Part shown: one piece after another, positions 17,469 through 25,886 of the stretch
Position numbering within the stretch: the first letter of the stretch is position 1
Layout of the letters: the number at the start of each line of letters is the position of its first letter
Assembly (NCBI GenBank): GCA_038127535.1
Contig: JAYPHU010000001.1
Location: forward strand, 1 to 64,000
Reading direction: 5' to 3'
Length of the DNA: 64,000 nucleotides
DNA from: JAYPHU01 sp038127535
GTDB taxonomy: Bacteria > Pseudomonadota > Alphaproteobacteria > Rhodospirillales > UBA2165
Made by a program: the position numbers and the translations under genes
The notes under the pieces: model-generated
Seen by the model: the letters and a program-made list of their open reading frames with translations, nothing else
What the model was told of the DNA's origin: nothing
Database searches by the model: none

Positions 17469-17795
17469 TCACAGCTTGTTCTTGATGACTTCGGTGATCT
17501 GAACCGCGAGTTTGTCCTCGATCACGACGACTTCGCCCCGGGCGACCAATTGACGTTCGGCGCGGAGTTCGACCGGTTCGCCGATCAGGCGCTCCAGTTC
17601 CACGACCGCGCCACGGCCCAGCTGTAGGATTTGGCTGATTTTCAGTTCGGCGGTGCCCAGTACGGCGACGATATCAATGCTGACATCCATCAGCGCCATA
17701 CCGTTTCCGCCGGCGCCAACGCCGCCGGACGGCGCGGAGCCCGGTCCCGGCCCGGCGGGGGCCTCGTCGCCTAACGTGTCGAGAAAATCTGCCAT
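17469..17795 (-). CDS. fliN: Flagellar motor switch protein FliN (lone copy)
   Basis: FliN forms the lower C-ring of the flagellar motor and binds FliH during export. The 108-residue protein has a Gly/Pro-rich leader of about 33 residues, then a SpoA domain: LMDVSIDIVAVLGTAELKISQILQLGRGAVVELE and LVARGEVVVIEDKLAVQITEVI. No other flagellar gene is in the window. It is convergent with the XRE gene. Non-flagellar SpoA proteins exist, but this one looks like a canonical FliN C-terminal domain. Confidence 0.87.
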   Translation of the reverse strand: MADFLDTLGDEAPAGPGPGSAPSGGVGAGGNGMALMDVSIDIVAVLGTAELKISQILQLGRGAVVELERLIGEPVELRAERQLVARGEVVVIEDKLAVQITEVIKNKL

Positions 17796-17954
17796 CTTGC
17801 CGTCATACCATCTCTGCCTTGGCTTGGATGATCAGCCTAAGCCGATTCGCCGCCAAAGTGAATTCGGATCTTTGTGACTGAAAAATATAGAGGCGAAGGG
17901 TTAGTTCTTGGTTAAAATAGAAGCACTTAGTTGAACAGGAAGGACCAATCCCCC

Positions 17955-18299
17955 ATGCCCACCACTCAAACCGAAGCCGTTCTCAACCATCATATGGAAA
18001 GCTTTAACGCCGGCGATTTGGATGCCGTGATGAGCGATTACGCCGAAGAGTCCGTCATTCATTCCCAATTGGGCTCGGTCAAAGGCCTGGCGCAAATCCG
18101 TAAATTCTTCGGCGATTTTCTGGCAAGCCTGCCCGACGGCGCGCTTCAGGAGATGGAAATGCTGCACACAAAGGTGGAGGGCGAAGTGGCGTTTATCGTC
18201 TGGAAAATGCCGCCCCGGATGAAAATGGGCTCGGACACGTTCCTGATCCAGAACGGCAAGATCATGGTCCAAACCGTCGTGGCCTATACGGGAAAGTAG
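17955..18299 (+). CDS. SnoaL/NTF2-like small protein
   Basis: The 114-residue protein has the alpha+beta cone fold signature of the SnoaL/NTF2-like families: an opening helix VLNHHMESFNAGDLDAVMSDYAEESVIHS, a GLAQIRKFFGDFLASLP helix and closing strands (VEGEVAFIVWKM, SDTFLIQNGKIMVQT). I chose the ATG at 17955 because AGGAAGGA lies about nine bases upstream. An in-frame TTG at 17931 would add eight residues. Members of this fold range from isomerases to binding proteins, so no function can be given. Confidence 0.75.
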   Translation: MPTTQTEAVLNHHMESFNAGDLDAVMSDYAEESVIHSQLGSVKGLAQIRKFFGDFLASLPDGALQEMEMLHTKVEGEVAFIVWKMPPRMKMGSDTFLIQNGKIMVQTVVAYTGK

Positions 18300-18300
18300 T

Positions 18301-18666
18301 CTACCCGTCTTTCTTCAGCATATAGCCGAGGCGCTTGCCGCCGAAGATATGGACATGGAAGTGGGGGACTTCCTGCATGCCGTCGTCGCCGTGATTGGCC
18401 AGGAACCGGTAGCCGGGCTCGGATAGATTGAGCTGCCGCGCCACCGTGCCGACGGCTCGGAAAAACCCAGTGATTTCGGCATCCGACGCCTTTTCCGAGA
18501 AATCATCCATGGACACATAAGGCCCCTTCGGGACGACCAGCACATGGACTGGCGCCTGCGGATTAATATCCTCGAAGGCGAGGGAATGGTCGTCTTCGTA
18601 GACTTTGGTGCAGGGGATTTCGCCCCGGAGAATCTTCGCGAAGATATTGTCGTTATCATAGGCCAT
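18301..18666 (-). CDS. HIT-family nucleotide hydrolase (HinT-like)
   Basis: HIT proteins hydrolyse nucleoside phosphoramidates and related compounds. The 121-residue protein opens with DNIFAKILRGEIPCTKVYED and ends with the histidine triad HFHVHIFGGKRLG. It is the last gene of the minus-strand his block (hisB to hisE), 35 bp after hisE. A HIT gene downstream of hisE is common in alphaproteobacteria. Its stop is 1 bp from that of the SnoaL-like gene. Confidence 0.93.
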   Translation of the reverse strand: MAYDNDNIFAKILRGEIPCTKVYEDDHSLAFEDINPQAPVHVLVVPKGPYVSMDDFSEKASDAEITGFFRAVGTVARQLNLSEPGYRFLANHGDDGMQEVPHFHVHIFGGKRLGYMLKKDG

Positions 18667-18701
18667 GAAACACGCTCCTTACCCTTAAGACCGTCTCAAT
18701 T

Positions 18702-19028
18702 TTAAGACCTTTTGGCTTTTTCCTCGATGCCGGACGTGCCTTCCCGGCGCGCCAGTTCATCCCAGACCTGATCCGGCGCAATGCCTTTCTCCGCCCACAG
18801 AACCAGCAAATGATAAAGTAAATCAGCGCTCTCCGCGGTGATCTTATCGTTATCACCGCCGCCGAGGGCAGCGGTGATGGTCTCGATTGCTTCCTCGCCC
18901 AATTTGCGGGAAATCTCGTCCAAGCCTTTAGAAAACAACGAAGCCGTATACGAGGTGTCCGCGTCCGCGCCCTTACGGCTTTCGATCACCGCATAAAGAC
19001 GCTCCAGGGTATCCTTGTTATCGCTCAT
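18702..19028 (-). CDS. hisE: Phosphoribosyl-ATP pyrophosphatase
   Basis: HisE hydrolyses phosphoribosyl-ATP to phosphoribosyl-AMP, the second step of histidine synthesis. The 108-residue protein has the all-alpha MazG-like core: TASLFSKGLDEISRKLGEEAIETITAA and ITAESADLLYHLLVLWAEKG, with the metal-binding E-E-x-x-E and D residues in place. hisF ends 15 bp upstream of its start. HisI, its partner activity, is a separate gene not in the window. Confidence 0.96.
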   Translation of the reverse strand: MSDNKDTLERLYAVIESRKGADADTSYTASLFSKGLDEISRKLGEEAIETITAALGGGDNDKITAESADLLYHLLVLWAEKGIAPDQVWDELARREGTSGIEEKAKRS

Positions 19029-19043
19029 GTTTCTAAAATCCGG

Positions 19044-19820
19044 TCAGTCAACGGGGCGGATCGCCACACCGGCCGCCGCCATGTGGGCCTTGGCCTCGGC
19101 AATACTATAGGTGCCGAAGTGAAATATGGAAGCGGCAAGCACCGCACTGGCATGGCCTTTGATCACGCCGTCTACCAGATGATCCAAATTGCCGACGCCG
19201 CCCGACGCGATCACCGGGATGTTGACCGCATCCGCCACCGCGCGGGTGAGCTCGTTGTCAAAGCCCACCTTGGTGCCGTCCCGGTCCATGGAGGTCAGGA
19301 GAATTTCCCCCGCGCCCAGGCCCTCCATCTTTTGCGCCCAGCCGATGGCCTCAATCCCGGTTTCCTTGCGTCCGCCATGGGTGAAAATTTCGAACCGGGC
19401 GGGCTCGCCATCGGTCGAGACTTTCTTGGCGTCGATGGCGACCACGATGCACTGGCTGCCGAACTTGGTGGCTGCCTCGCCGACGAATTCCGGGTTATGA
19501 ATGGCGGCGGTGTTGATAGACACTTTGTCCGCGCCGGCCAGCAACAGTTTGCGGATATCGTCCACGGTGCGCACGCCGCCGCCGACGGTCACCGGCATGA
19601 AGCATTGTTCCGCCGTCCGCGCCACCACATCGTAGATCGTGTCCCGGTCTTCATGGCTGGCGGTGATGTCCAGGAAGCAGAGCTCGTCCGCGCCGGCGGC
19701 GTCATAGAGGGTCGCTTGCTCCACTGGGTCGCCGGCGTCCACCAGGTCGACAAAGTTGACCCCTTTAACAACCCGGCCTTTGTCCACATCCAGACAGGGA
19801 ATGATGCGCGTGGTCAACAT
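19044..19820 (-). CDS. hisF: Imidazole glycerol phosphate synthase, cyclase subunit
   Basis: HisF joins ammonia from HisH to PRFAR, giving imidazole glycerol phosphate and AICAR. The 258-residue TIM barrel begins LTTRIIPCLDVDKGRVVKGVNF with the first catalytic aspartate (D11), has AIDAKK in the middle and the second catalytic aspartate in LTSMDRDGT, and ends with phosphate-binding ASGGVGN. It starts 1 bp after the hisA stop. Confidence 0.97.
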   Translation of the reverse strand: MLTTRIIPCLDVDKGRVVKGVNFVDLVDAGDPVEQATLYDAAGADELCFLDITASHEDRDTIYDVVARTAEQCFMPVTVGGGVRTVDDIRKLLLAGADKVSINTAAIHNPEFVGEAATKFGSQCIVVAIDAKKVSTDGEPARFEIFTHGGRKETGIEAIGWAQKMEGLGAGEILLTSMDRDGTKVGFDNELTRAVADAVNIPVIASGGVGNLDHLVDGVIKGHASAVLAASIFHFGTYSIAEAKAHMAAAGVAIRPVD

Positions 19821-19821
19821 G

Positions 19822-20556
19822 TTATCCCCCCGGCCCCTTTAAAAACGCCGCCGCTTCGCCCGGATCGATTTGCCCGTCATAAATGGCCCGGCCGGAGATC
19901 ACGCCCTCGAACAAGCCGTCGCCGGCAATTTTCAATGCTTCCAGATCATCCATGGAGGATACTCCTCCCGACGCGATGACGGGGATGGAAATGGCGCAGG
20001 CAAGTTTTAATGTCGCCTCCACGTTCGGGCCCTTCATCAGTCCGTCCCGGTCGATATCGGTGTAGATAATGGCGGCGACGCCGGCGCCTTCGAATTTCTT
20101 GGCGAGATCTTCGGCGGTGATGTCGGCGGTTTCGGCCCAGCCTTCGACGGCGACCTTGCCGCCCCGCGCATCAATGCCGACGGCGATCCGGCCGGGGTGC
20201 GCCTTGCAAGAGTCCTTCACCAGATCCGGGTCTTTCAACGCCGCCGTGCCCAGGATCACGCGGCGGACGCCTTTCTCCAGCCACAGATCCACGGTCTCCC
20301 GATTGCGGATGCCGCCGCCGAGCTCAATGGGAATGGAGACAGCACCCAAGATGCCGTCCACCGCGGCGCCGTTGACCGGCTCGCCCTCGAACGCGCCGTT
20401 GAGGTCGACCACATGGATCCAGTCGCAGCCCGCGTCTTCGAACGCCTTGGCCTGGGCCGCCGGATCGTCTCCGAACACCGTGGCCTGATCCATCTCGCCC
20501 CGGAGCAGCCGCACGCATTGCCCGTCTTTCAAATCGATAGCCGGAAAGAAAATCAT
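19822..20556 (-). CDS. hisA: ProFAR isomerase
   Basis: HisA isomerises the aminoaldose ProFAR to the aminoketose PRFAR. The 244-residue barrel starts MIFFPAIDLKDGQCVRL with the catalytic aspartate in AIDLKDG, and has IYTDIDRDGLMKGPN (second catalytic aspartate) and ASGGVSS. I use the ATG at 20556, which overlaps the hisH stop as ATGA. A GTG three codons upstream is possible. Confidence 0.97.
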   Translation of the reverse strand: MIFFPAIDLKDGQCVRLLRGEMDQATVFGDDPAAQAKAFEDAGCDWIHVVDLNGAFEGEPVNGAAVDGILGAVSIPIELGGGIRNRETVDLWLEKGVRRVILGTAALKDPDLVKDSCKAHPGRIAVGIDARGGKVAVEGWAETADITAEDLAKKFEGAGVAAIIYTDIDRDGLMKGPNVEATLKLACAISIPVIASGGVSSMDDLEALKIAGDGLFEGVISGRAIYDGQIDPGEAAAFLKGPGG

Positions 20557-21188
20557 GGCCGCCACTCCAAAAAGCCGTGAATAAATTTCAGGCCCACCCG
20601 CTGGCTTTTTTCCGGGTGGAACTGGGTGCCGATTATATTGTCCCGTCCAATCACCGCGGTGATCGCCCCGCCGTACTCCACCGTCGCCAGCACGTGCGCT
20701 GGATCGGTGGTGCGAAAACTATAAGAGTGGACGAAATAGGTGTGTGCGCCCGCCGGCAGATCAGCAAAGGCCGGGTGATCGCCGGTGATCTCCAGCGCGT
20801 TCCAGCCCATGTGCGGAATCTTGAGGCTTTTGTCGGCGGGTTCGAGCGCCGCCACCTCGCCGCCGATCCAGCCGAAGCCCGGCGTGTCGCCGTGCTCCCG
20901 GCCCCAGTCGGCCATCAGCTGCATGCCGACGCAAATGCCGAGGAACGGCTTGGCTTGATTGATCACTTGATCTTGTAACGCCTCCATCATGCCGTCGACG
21001 GCGGTGAGGCCCTCCTTGCAGTCGGCGTACGCGCCGACGCCGGGCAGTACAATGTGACTGGTGTTGGCTAGATCGTCCGGCTTGTCGGTCACTATGACCG
21101 TGCCGCCGAAATCGGCCGCCACCCGCTCGAACGCCTTGGCGGCGGAGTGCAGATTGCCGGAGCCGTAATCGATAATCGCGACGTTCAT
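20553..21188 (-). CDS. hisH: Imidazole glycerol phosphate synthase, glutaminase subunit
   Basis: HisH is the class I glutamine amidotransferase that supplies ammonia to HisF. From the ATG at 21188 it is 211 residues: NVAIIDYGSGNLHS at the start, nucleophile cysteine in FLGICVGMQLMADWG, and the H-x-E pair in GTQFHPEKSQRVG. An upstream extension of the frame covers the end of the DUF2628 gene and is not needed. It lies 4 bp after that gene. Confidence 0.96.
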   Translation of the reverse strand: MNVAIIDYGSGNLHSAAKAFERVAADFGGTVIVTDKPDDLANTSHIVLPGVGAYADCKEGLTAVDGMMEALQDQVINQAKPFLGICVGMQLMADWGREHGDTPGFGWIGGEVAALEPADKSLKIPHMGWNALEITGDHPAFADLPAGAHTYFVHSYSFRTTDPAHVLATVEYGGAITAVIGRDNIIGTQFHPEKSQRVGLKFIHGFLEWRP

Positions 21189-21192
21189 TGTG

Positions 21193-21603
21193 CTAGCCCC
21201 GCTGCGCCTCGGCCCGGCCGGTGAAATATCGCTCCACCGCACCTTCGCCATTGGACGCCGCCACTACAGCGCGCTTACTCAATCCCCGGCGCGCCAGGTT
21301 CCGCCGGCGCAGATCATTGGCCAGAAAACCGACGGCCACGGCAATGGCGACGGAGACCACGGTTTGGACCACGGGGTCCGCGCCCAGGCCGGTCAGGATA
21401 CCGCTGAGCGCCACAATAATAATGATCAGGGCGAGCGCCACCCACCACAGCCGGTGCCACAGCGCCCAGACGATCGAGAAAAAAAACGCGGGCCAGCAAA
21501 AGCCTTCCTTCACCGGCACGGCGCCTTCAATAATGGTGCCTAGCCGGTCTGGGCCGGTGACGCCGGCCGTCGGGGCCGGGACATGGATCGTGTACAAACG
21601 CAT
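21193..21603 (-). CDS. DUF2628 membrane protein in the his operon
   Basis: The 136-residue protein has a short N-terminal domain (MRLYTIHVPAP), a KEGFCWPAFFFSIVWALWHRLWW segment typical of DUF2628, and two hydrophobic helices before a basic, charged tail. Function is unknown. A DUF2628 gene between hisB and hisH is a conserved oddity of alphaproteobacterial his operons. It probably shares transcription with its neighbours, although 66 bp separate it from hisB. Confidence 0.85.
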   Translation of the reverse strand: MRLYTIHVPAPTAGVTGPDRLGTIIEGAVPVKEGFCWPAFFFSIVWALWHRLWWVALALIIIIVALSGILTGLGADPVVQTVVSVAIAVAVGFLANDLRRRNLARRGLSKRAVVAASNGEGAVERYFTGRAEAQRG

Positions 21604-21669
21604 GCAGCTTTATCTACTCAATAAATTCGGGAAAAAACAGGTCGCTTTGGTACGGCGGCCCGTTATTTA

Positions 21670-22272
21670 TCATCCGTCCTTGTCGGAGAGCGTCCCCTTG
21701 GTGGACGGCACCGCGTTGGCGGCGCGGGGATCGATGCTCACCGCTTCCCGAAGCGCGCGGGCCAGGCCCTTATACGCGCTCTCGATAATGTGGTGATTGT
21801 TTTCCCCATAGAGATTGTCCACGTGGAGCGTCAGGCCGGCGGCTTGCGCGAAGGCCTGGAACCATTCGCGGAACAGTTCCGTGTCCATCTCGCCCAGCTT
21901 GGGCCGGGTAAAGCCAACCTTCCACACCAGATAGGGCCGGTTGGAACAATCCACCACGACCCGGGTCAAGGCTTCATCCAGCGGCACCAAAGCCTTGCCG
22001 TAGCGGGTGATGCCCGCCCGGTCGTCCAGCGCCAGCTTGACCGCTTCGCCGATCACGATGCCCGTGTCCTCGGTCGTGTGGTGAAAATCGATGTGTAGGT
22101 CGCCGTTGGCCGTCACGTCCAGATCCATCAGGCTATGACGGGACAGCTGCTCCAGCATGTGATCGAGAAACCCGATCCCGGTGGAGACATTATAAACGCC
22201 CGTGCCATCCAGATTAACGGACGCCTTGATCTGCGTTTCCTTGGTGTTGCGTTCCACGCTAGCCTGCCGCAT
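21670..22272 (-). CDS. hisB: Imidazoleglycerol-phosphate dehydratase
   Basis: HisB dehydrates imidazole glycerol phosphate to imidazole acetol phosphate with Mn2+. The 200-residue protein contains the metal-binding repeats GIGFLDHMLEQLSRHS, DFHHTTEDTGIVIGEA and NNHHIIESAYKGLARALREA. This is the monofunctional form, without the phosphatase domain of E. coli HisB. The ATG at 22272 follows a strong GAGGAGGTG at close spacing, so it beats a TTG 15 bp upstream. It is the first gene of the minus-strand his block and is divergent from hslV. Confidence 0.96.
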   Translation of the reverse strand: MRQASVERNTKETQIKASVNLDGTGVYNVSTGIGFLDHMLEQLSRHSLMDLDVTANGDLHIDFHHTTEDTGIVIGEAVKLALDDRAGITRYGKALVPLDEALTRVVVDCSNRPYLVWKVGFTRPKLGEMDTELFREWFQAFAQAAGLTLHVDNLYGENNHHIIESAYKGLARALREAVSIDPRAANAVPSTKGTLSDKDG

Positions 22273-22410
22273 GGCGCACCTCCTCAACTAAAATCTCGGG
22301 AAAAGTCCCGTAAGGGCGGCCCTTGTAACAGACAAGGGGAGTCCGCGCTAGAGCCTAGAATAATACGCAAAAATGAACGGGAAGTTGATGGCCTACGAGC
22401 GCAGTTGCCA

Positions 22411-22439
22411 TTGACCCCCCGCTGTTAAAAAACTACATC
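22411..22439 (+). promoter_or_regulatory. Candidate hslVU promoter
   Basis: In the 228-bp hisB/hslV interval there is TTGACC at 22411-22416 and, 17 bp later, TACATC at 22434-22439. The -35 is good and the -10 poor, which might suit a heat-shock sigma factor. A short inverted repeat (CCCTTGT/ACAAGGG) lies further upstream, near 22320-22340, nearer hisB. Confidence 0.3.
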
Positions 22440-22500
22440 CTGTGTTCAACGAACAACCAGCCGGGCGAGATCCGGCCGCACCACCAGGAGACCAGGGCCC

Positions 22501-23070
22501 ATGTCCAACGAAGGAGCGTCGGGGAACTTCCCGAACTGGCACGCCACGACCATCCTCTGCCTGCGCAAGGGCGGCGAGGTTGTCGTCGCCGGCGACGGCC
22601 AGGTGAGCATGGGCGACACGGTGGTCAAATCCAACGCGATGAAGGTGCGGCGGCTGTCCAATGACAGCGTGATCACCGGCTTTGCCGGCGCGACAGCCGA
22701 CGCCTTCACCCTGTTCGAGCGGCTGGAAGCCAAGCTGGAACAATATCCGGGCCAGCTCACCCGCGCCTGTGTGGAGCTCGCCAAGGACTGGCGGACGGAC
22801 CGTTATCTCCGCCGGCTGGAAGCGCTGATGGCCGTGGCCGACGAGAACGTGTCGCTGATCGTGTCCGGCACCGGCGACGTGCTGGAGCCCGAGGACGGGA
22901 TCATCGGCATCGGGTCGGGGGGCAACTATGCGCTGGCCGCCGCCCGCGCGCTGATCGACCGGGACGATCTGGACGCCGAAGCCATCGCGCGGAAGTCCAT
23001 GGGGATCGCCGCTGACATCTGCGTCTACACCAACCAAAACATCATAATCGAAAAACTCGCCGCCAAATGA
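22501..23070 (+). CDS. hslV: ATP-dependent protease HslV, peptidase subunit
   Basis: HslV is the threonine peptidase of the HslUV (ClpYQ) complex. The 189-residue precursor has a propeptide of about 15 residues ending in NWHA, then the mature N-terminal TTILCLRKGGEVVVAGDGQVSMG with the catalytic threonine at T16. The C-terminal IAADICVYTNQNI segment is also typical. hslU follows with an ATGA overlap. A propeptide of this length is usual in alphaproteobacteria, unlike the single Met removed in E. coli. Confidence 0.97.
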   Translation: MSNEGASGNFPNWHATTILCLRKGGEVVVAGDGQVSMGDTVVKSNAMKVRRLSNDSVITGFAGATADAFTLFERLEAKLEQYPGQLTRACVELAKDWRTDRYLRRLEALMAVADENVSLIVSGTGDVLEPEDGIIGIGSGGNYALAAARALIDRDDLDAEAIARKSMGIAADICVYTNQNIIIEKLAAK

Positions 23071-24389
23071 GCACCAAAGGTACCAACTTTTCACCTCGGG
23101 AAATCGTCTCCGAGCTCGACCGCTATATCATTGGACAGAACGACGCCAAGCGCGCCGTCGCCGTGGCGCTCCGCAATCGCTGGCGCCGCCAGCAATTGGA
23201 TGTCGATCTCCGGGAAGAGGTGCTGCCCAAGAACATTCTGATGATCGGGCCCACCGGCGTGGGTAAGACGGAAATCGCCCGCCGCCTGGCCAAGCTGGCC
23301 CAGGCCCCGTTCCTGAAAGTCGAGGCCACCAAGTTTACCGAGGTCGGCTATGTGGGCCGGGACGTGGAATCCATCATCCGCGACCTGGTCGAGATCGCTA
23401 TCCATGAAACCCGTGAACGCCAACGCAAGACGGTGACCGCCAAGGCGGAAATCCACGCGGAAGAGCGGGTGCTGGACGCGCTGGTCGGTGAGAACGCCAG
23501 CGCCGACACCCGCCAGAAATTCCGCAAGATGCTGCGGGAGGGCCAGCTCGCCGACAAAGAGGTCGAGATCGAGGTGGCGGAAAGCGCCGCCGGTGGAATG
23601 CCCACTTTCGATATTCCCGGCATGCCCGGCGCGCAGATGGGGATGATCAATCTCAACGATATGCTGGGCAAGGCCTTCGGCCAACAGAAGGCGCTGAAAC
23701 GCATGAGCGTGGAACAGTCTTATGAAATTCTGATGGCGGAGGAGAGCGACAAATTATTGGACGAGGACGCCATCATCCGCGACGCCATGGAGACGGTGGA
23801 AAACCACGGAATCGTCTTTATCGACGAGTTCGACAAAATCACCGCGCGGTCCGAACGGATGGGCGGCGATGTCAGCCGGGAAGGGGTGCAGCGGGATCTT
23901 CTGCCGCTGATCGAAGGCACGACAGTGTCGACCAAATACGGCACGGTTAAAACCGACCATATCCTGTTTATCGCATCCGGCGCGTTCCACCTGGCCAAGC
24001 CGTCGGACCTGTTGCCCGAATTGCAGGGCCGCCTGCCCATCCGGGTCGAGCTCCGCGCACTCAAGGAAGAGGACTTCGTCCGCATCCTGACTGAGCCCAA
24101 GGCCAGCCTGATCGAGCAATATGTGGCGCTGATGGGCACGGAAGAGCTCACCCTTGAGTTCACCGAAGACGCGATCAACGAGCTCGCCCGTCTCGCCGCC
24201 GAGATCAACGGCACGGTCGAAAATATCGGCGCGCGACGGCTGCACACGGTGATGGAAAAACTCTTGGAGGAGATCAGCTTCACCGCTACCGACCGGGCCG
24301 GCGAAACCGTTACCATCGACGTCGCCCTGGTGCAGGAACGGGTCGGCGACCTCCTCAAAGGCGGGGACCTGACGAAGTTTATTTTGTAA
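23067..24389 (+). CDS. hslU: ATP-dependent protease HslU, ATPase subunit
   Basis: HslU is the AAA+ unfoldase that feeds substrates to HslV. The 440-residue protein has FSPREIVSELDRYIIGQNDAKRAVA at the N terminus, Walker A GPTGVGKT, the pore motif GYVGRDVES, Walker B IVFIDEFDKI, and sensor 2 in IGARRLHTVMEKLLEE. The I-domain is between residues of about 110 and 240. The C terminus DLTKFIL is the tail that docks into HslV. The 3' end overlaps the convergent alkB-like gene by 11 bp. Confidence 0.98.
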   Translation: MSTKGTNFSPREIVSELDRYIIGQNDAKRAVAVALRNRWRRQQLDVDLREEVLPKNILMIGPTGVGKTEIARRLAKLAQAPFLKVEATKFTEVGYVGRDVESIIRDLVEIAIHETRERQRKTVTAKAEIHAEERVLDALVGENASADTRQKFRKMLREGQLADKEVEIEVAESAAGGMPTFDIPGMPGAQMGMINLNDMLGKAFGQQKALKRMSVEQSYEILMAEESDKLLDEDAIIRDAMETVENHGIVFIDEFDKITARSERMGGDVSREGVQRDLLPLIEGTTVSTKYGTVKTDHILFIASGAFHLAKPSDLLPELQGRLPIRVELRALKEEDFVRILTEPKASLIEQYVALMGTEELTLEFTEDAINELARLAAEINGTVENIGARRLHTVMEKLLEEISFTATDRAGETVTIDVALVQERVGDLLKGGDLTKFIL

Positions 24390-25005
24390 GGCGATACCCC
24401 TCCACAATTGTGCGGAAGGTAAGGTTGATCCGGGGCTCAAACACCCGTTTGGTGGTGGGCAGGCGGTGACGCCAATTGTCCTGGGTCGCGCCGGCCATGA
24501 TCAGCAAACTGCCGTGGGCCAGCATCATGGACCAGCTTTCGCCGCCATCGGCCGGCTTCATAGCGAACTTGCGCTCCGCGCCCAAAGACAGCGACGCGAT
24601 CGCGCCGTTGGGTTCCAAGTCTTTCTCATCATCGCTGTGCCAGTCCATGCCTTCGCTGCCGTCGTGGTAGAGGTTCAGAAGGCACGAGTTATAAGTCTCG
24701 CCGCTCTCCGTCTCGATCAGGCTTTTGAGCTCGGCCAAGGCCGGCATCCACGGCAGCGCCGTCCGCGAAACGCCCGAATACGCATATTGAAACGGTTCAT
24801 CTCCGTACCAGGCGACCTTGCGCTTGGTAGTGATCTTGCGCCCGAACATGATGGCGGTGTCCCGCCGCCAGTCGATCCCGGTCATCAACGAGTCGAAATA
24901 ACGGTCCGCGTCGTCGGCGCGCAAAATAGGGCCGTAGTAATAGACCTCCCCGCCGTGGGGCAGCAGGTTGGCCGTCCGGTCAATTAAGGGTTCGAACAGG
25001 TCCAT
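24379..25005 (-). CDS. AlkB-like 2-oxoglutarate/Fe(II) dioxygenase
   Basis: AlkB-type enzymes demethylate alkylated bases in DNA or RNA. From the ATG at 25005 the protein is 208 residues, with iron ligands H123 and D125 in MDWHSDDE and H180 in NWRHRLP, and the 2-oxoglutarate arginines R192 and R198 in EPRINLTFRTI. The PNGAIASLSLGAERKFAMK strand region is typical of the ALKBH2/3-like group. The start overlaps the end of the Ada-like gene by 22 bp, a repair-gene pairing. A longer frame upstream overlaps that gene and is unlikely to be used. Confidence 0.9.
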   Translation of the reverse strand: MDLFEPLIDRTANLLPHGGEVYYYGPILRADDADRYFDSLMTGIDWRRDTAIMFGRKITTKRKVAWYGDEPFQYAYSGVSRTALPWMPALAELKSLIETESGETYNSCLLNLYHDGSEGMDWHSDDEKDLEPNGAIASLSLGAERKFAMKPADGGESWSMMLAHGSLLIMAGATQDNWRHRLPTTKRVFEPRINLTFRTIVEGYRLTK

Positions 25006-25229
25006 GCCTGATAGGCCTCTTTCATGGAATTGCCGCAGGGCCGGTAACCGGCGGCCCGCGCCTCGGCGGCATTTGCGAAGAACACCCGGTTTTTCCGTTT
25101 CATCCGCTTGCCCGAGTGACAATCCAACGTCCCAAATATTTTCAGCCGCGCATTAACGCCCACGCGCCATTGCCCGCGTTTAAGATCACGCCGTAAGTCC
25201 TGATCGGAAATGTCTGAATACCGGATCAT
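24984..25229 (-). CDS. Small Ada metal-binding-domain-like protein
   Basis: The 81-residue protein resembles the zinc-binding N-terminal domain of the alkylation sensor Ada: LKIFGTLDCHSGKRMKRKNRVFFANAAEARAAGYRPCGNSMKEAYQAW. In relatives I recall, the RPC motif is followed two residues later by a second cysteine (PCxxC). Here that position is serine, so the zinc site looks incomplete. C37, C65 and C78 are the only cysteines. It overlaps the alkB-like gene by 22 bp, which suggests an alkylation-repair module. Confidence 0.72.
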   Translation of the reverse strand: MIRYSDISDQDLRRDLKRGQWRVGVNARLKIFGTLDCHSGKRMKRKNRVFFANAAEARAAGYRPCGNSMKEAYQAWTCSNP

Positions 25230-25278
25230 GGGGACAGACTAACAGTCCCGCGTAAAATACCCTATCCGGAAATTGCGC

Positions 25279-25740
25279 CTACTTGACCTCGTAGACTGTG
25301 AGCTTCACCGCATCCGCCAGGCGCGCGCCGGTGGCGAGAAAGATGGTGTGGTTCACCCAGGCGTATTTTTTGTTCTTGGTGTCCGTCTCCAAGACGGGGG
25401 TGGAGCGGAAATAATAGGAATTCGGGTCCGCGTCTTCGCCCTTGGCCAGTTTTTCCAGCACGGCGGGCGGGCCGTGGCGGAAGCCGATGTTCTGGATATA
25501 GATAACTGCGCCGTCGTGGGTCTCCATCGCGTAGCGGGTGTCGAGGAACGCGCTGCCGTCTTCCTTGATCAGCCGCCAGTCGGCGCCCGAATTGAGGATC
25601 CTGCCGTTGATGCGCTCGCCCTCCACCGTTCCGCCGATGATGTTGATGATTTGCCGGATGCCTTGCGGCGTTTGGCCAATATCAACCGGTGGATCCAGGG
25701 TGACGGTAGCGTCGAAGAAGTGAACGAGTTCGATATCCAT
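25279..25740 (-). CDS. DUF3237 domain protein
   Basis: The 153-residue protein begins MDIELVHFFDATVTLDPPVDIGQTPQGIR, and continues with GGTVEGERINGRILNSGADW and LDTRYAMETHDGAVIYIQNIG, the conserved core of DUF3237. The fold is a beta barrel of unknown function, often beside catabolic oxidoreductases. The ATG at 25740 fits the family start better than an upstream in-frame codon. It is divergent from the hydroxy-acid oxidase, 146 bp away. Confidence 0.82.
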   Translation of the reverse strand: MDIELVHFFDATVTLDPPVDIGQTPQGIRQIINIIGGTVEGERINGRILNSGADWRLIKEDGSAFLDTRYAMETHDGAVIYIQNIGFRHGPPAVLEKLAKGEDADPNSYYFRSTPVLETDTKNKKYAWVNHTIFLATGARLADAVKLTVYEVK

Positions 25741-25886
25741 AGGTGCAGGCTTACCCGGCCCACCCGCCGGAATCAATGAGGTAAATCACATAGGCGCTTA
25801 TTTAATTTTTGGGCGGGCTTGCCGGTAATGGGCTGGACCGGGGCGGCCTGATCGGAGACACTCCACGCCCTGGAGAGAGACGCCGC

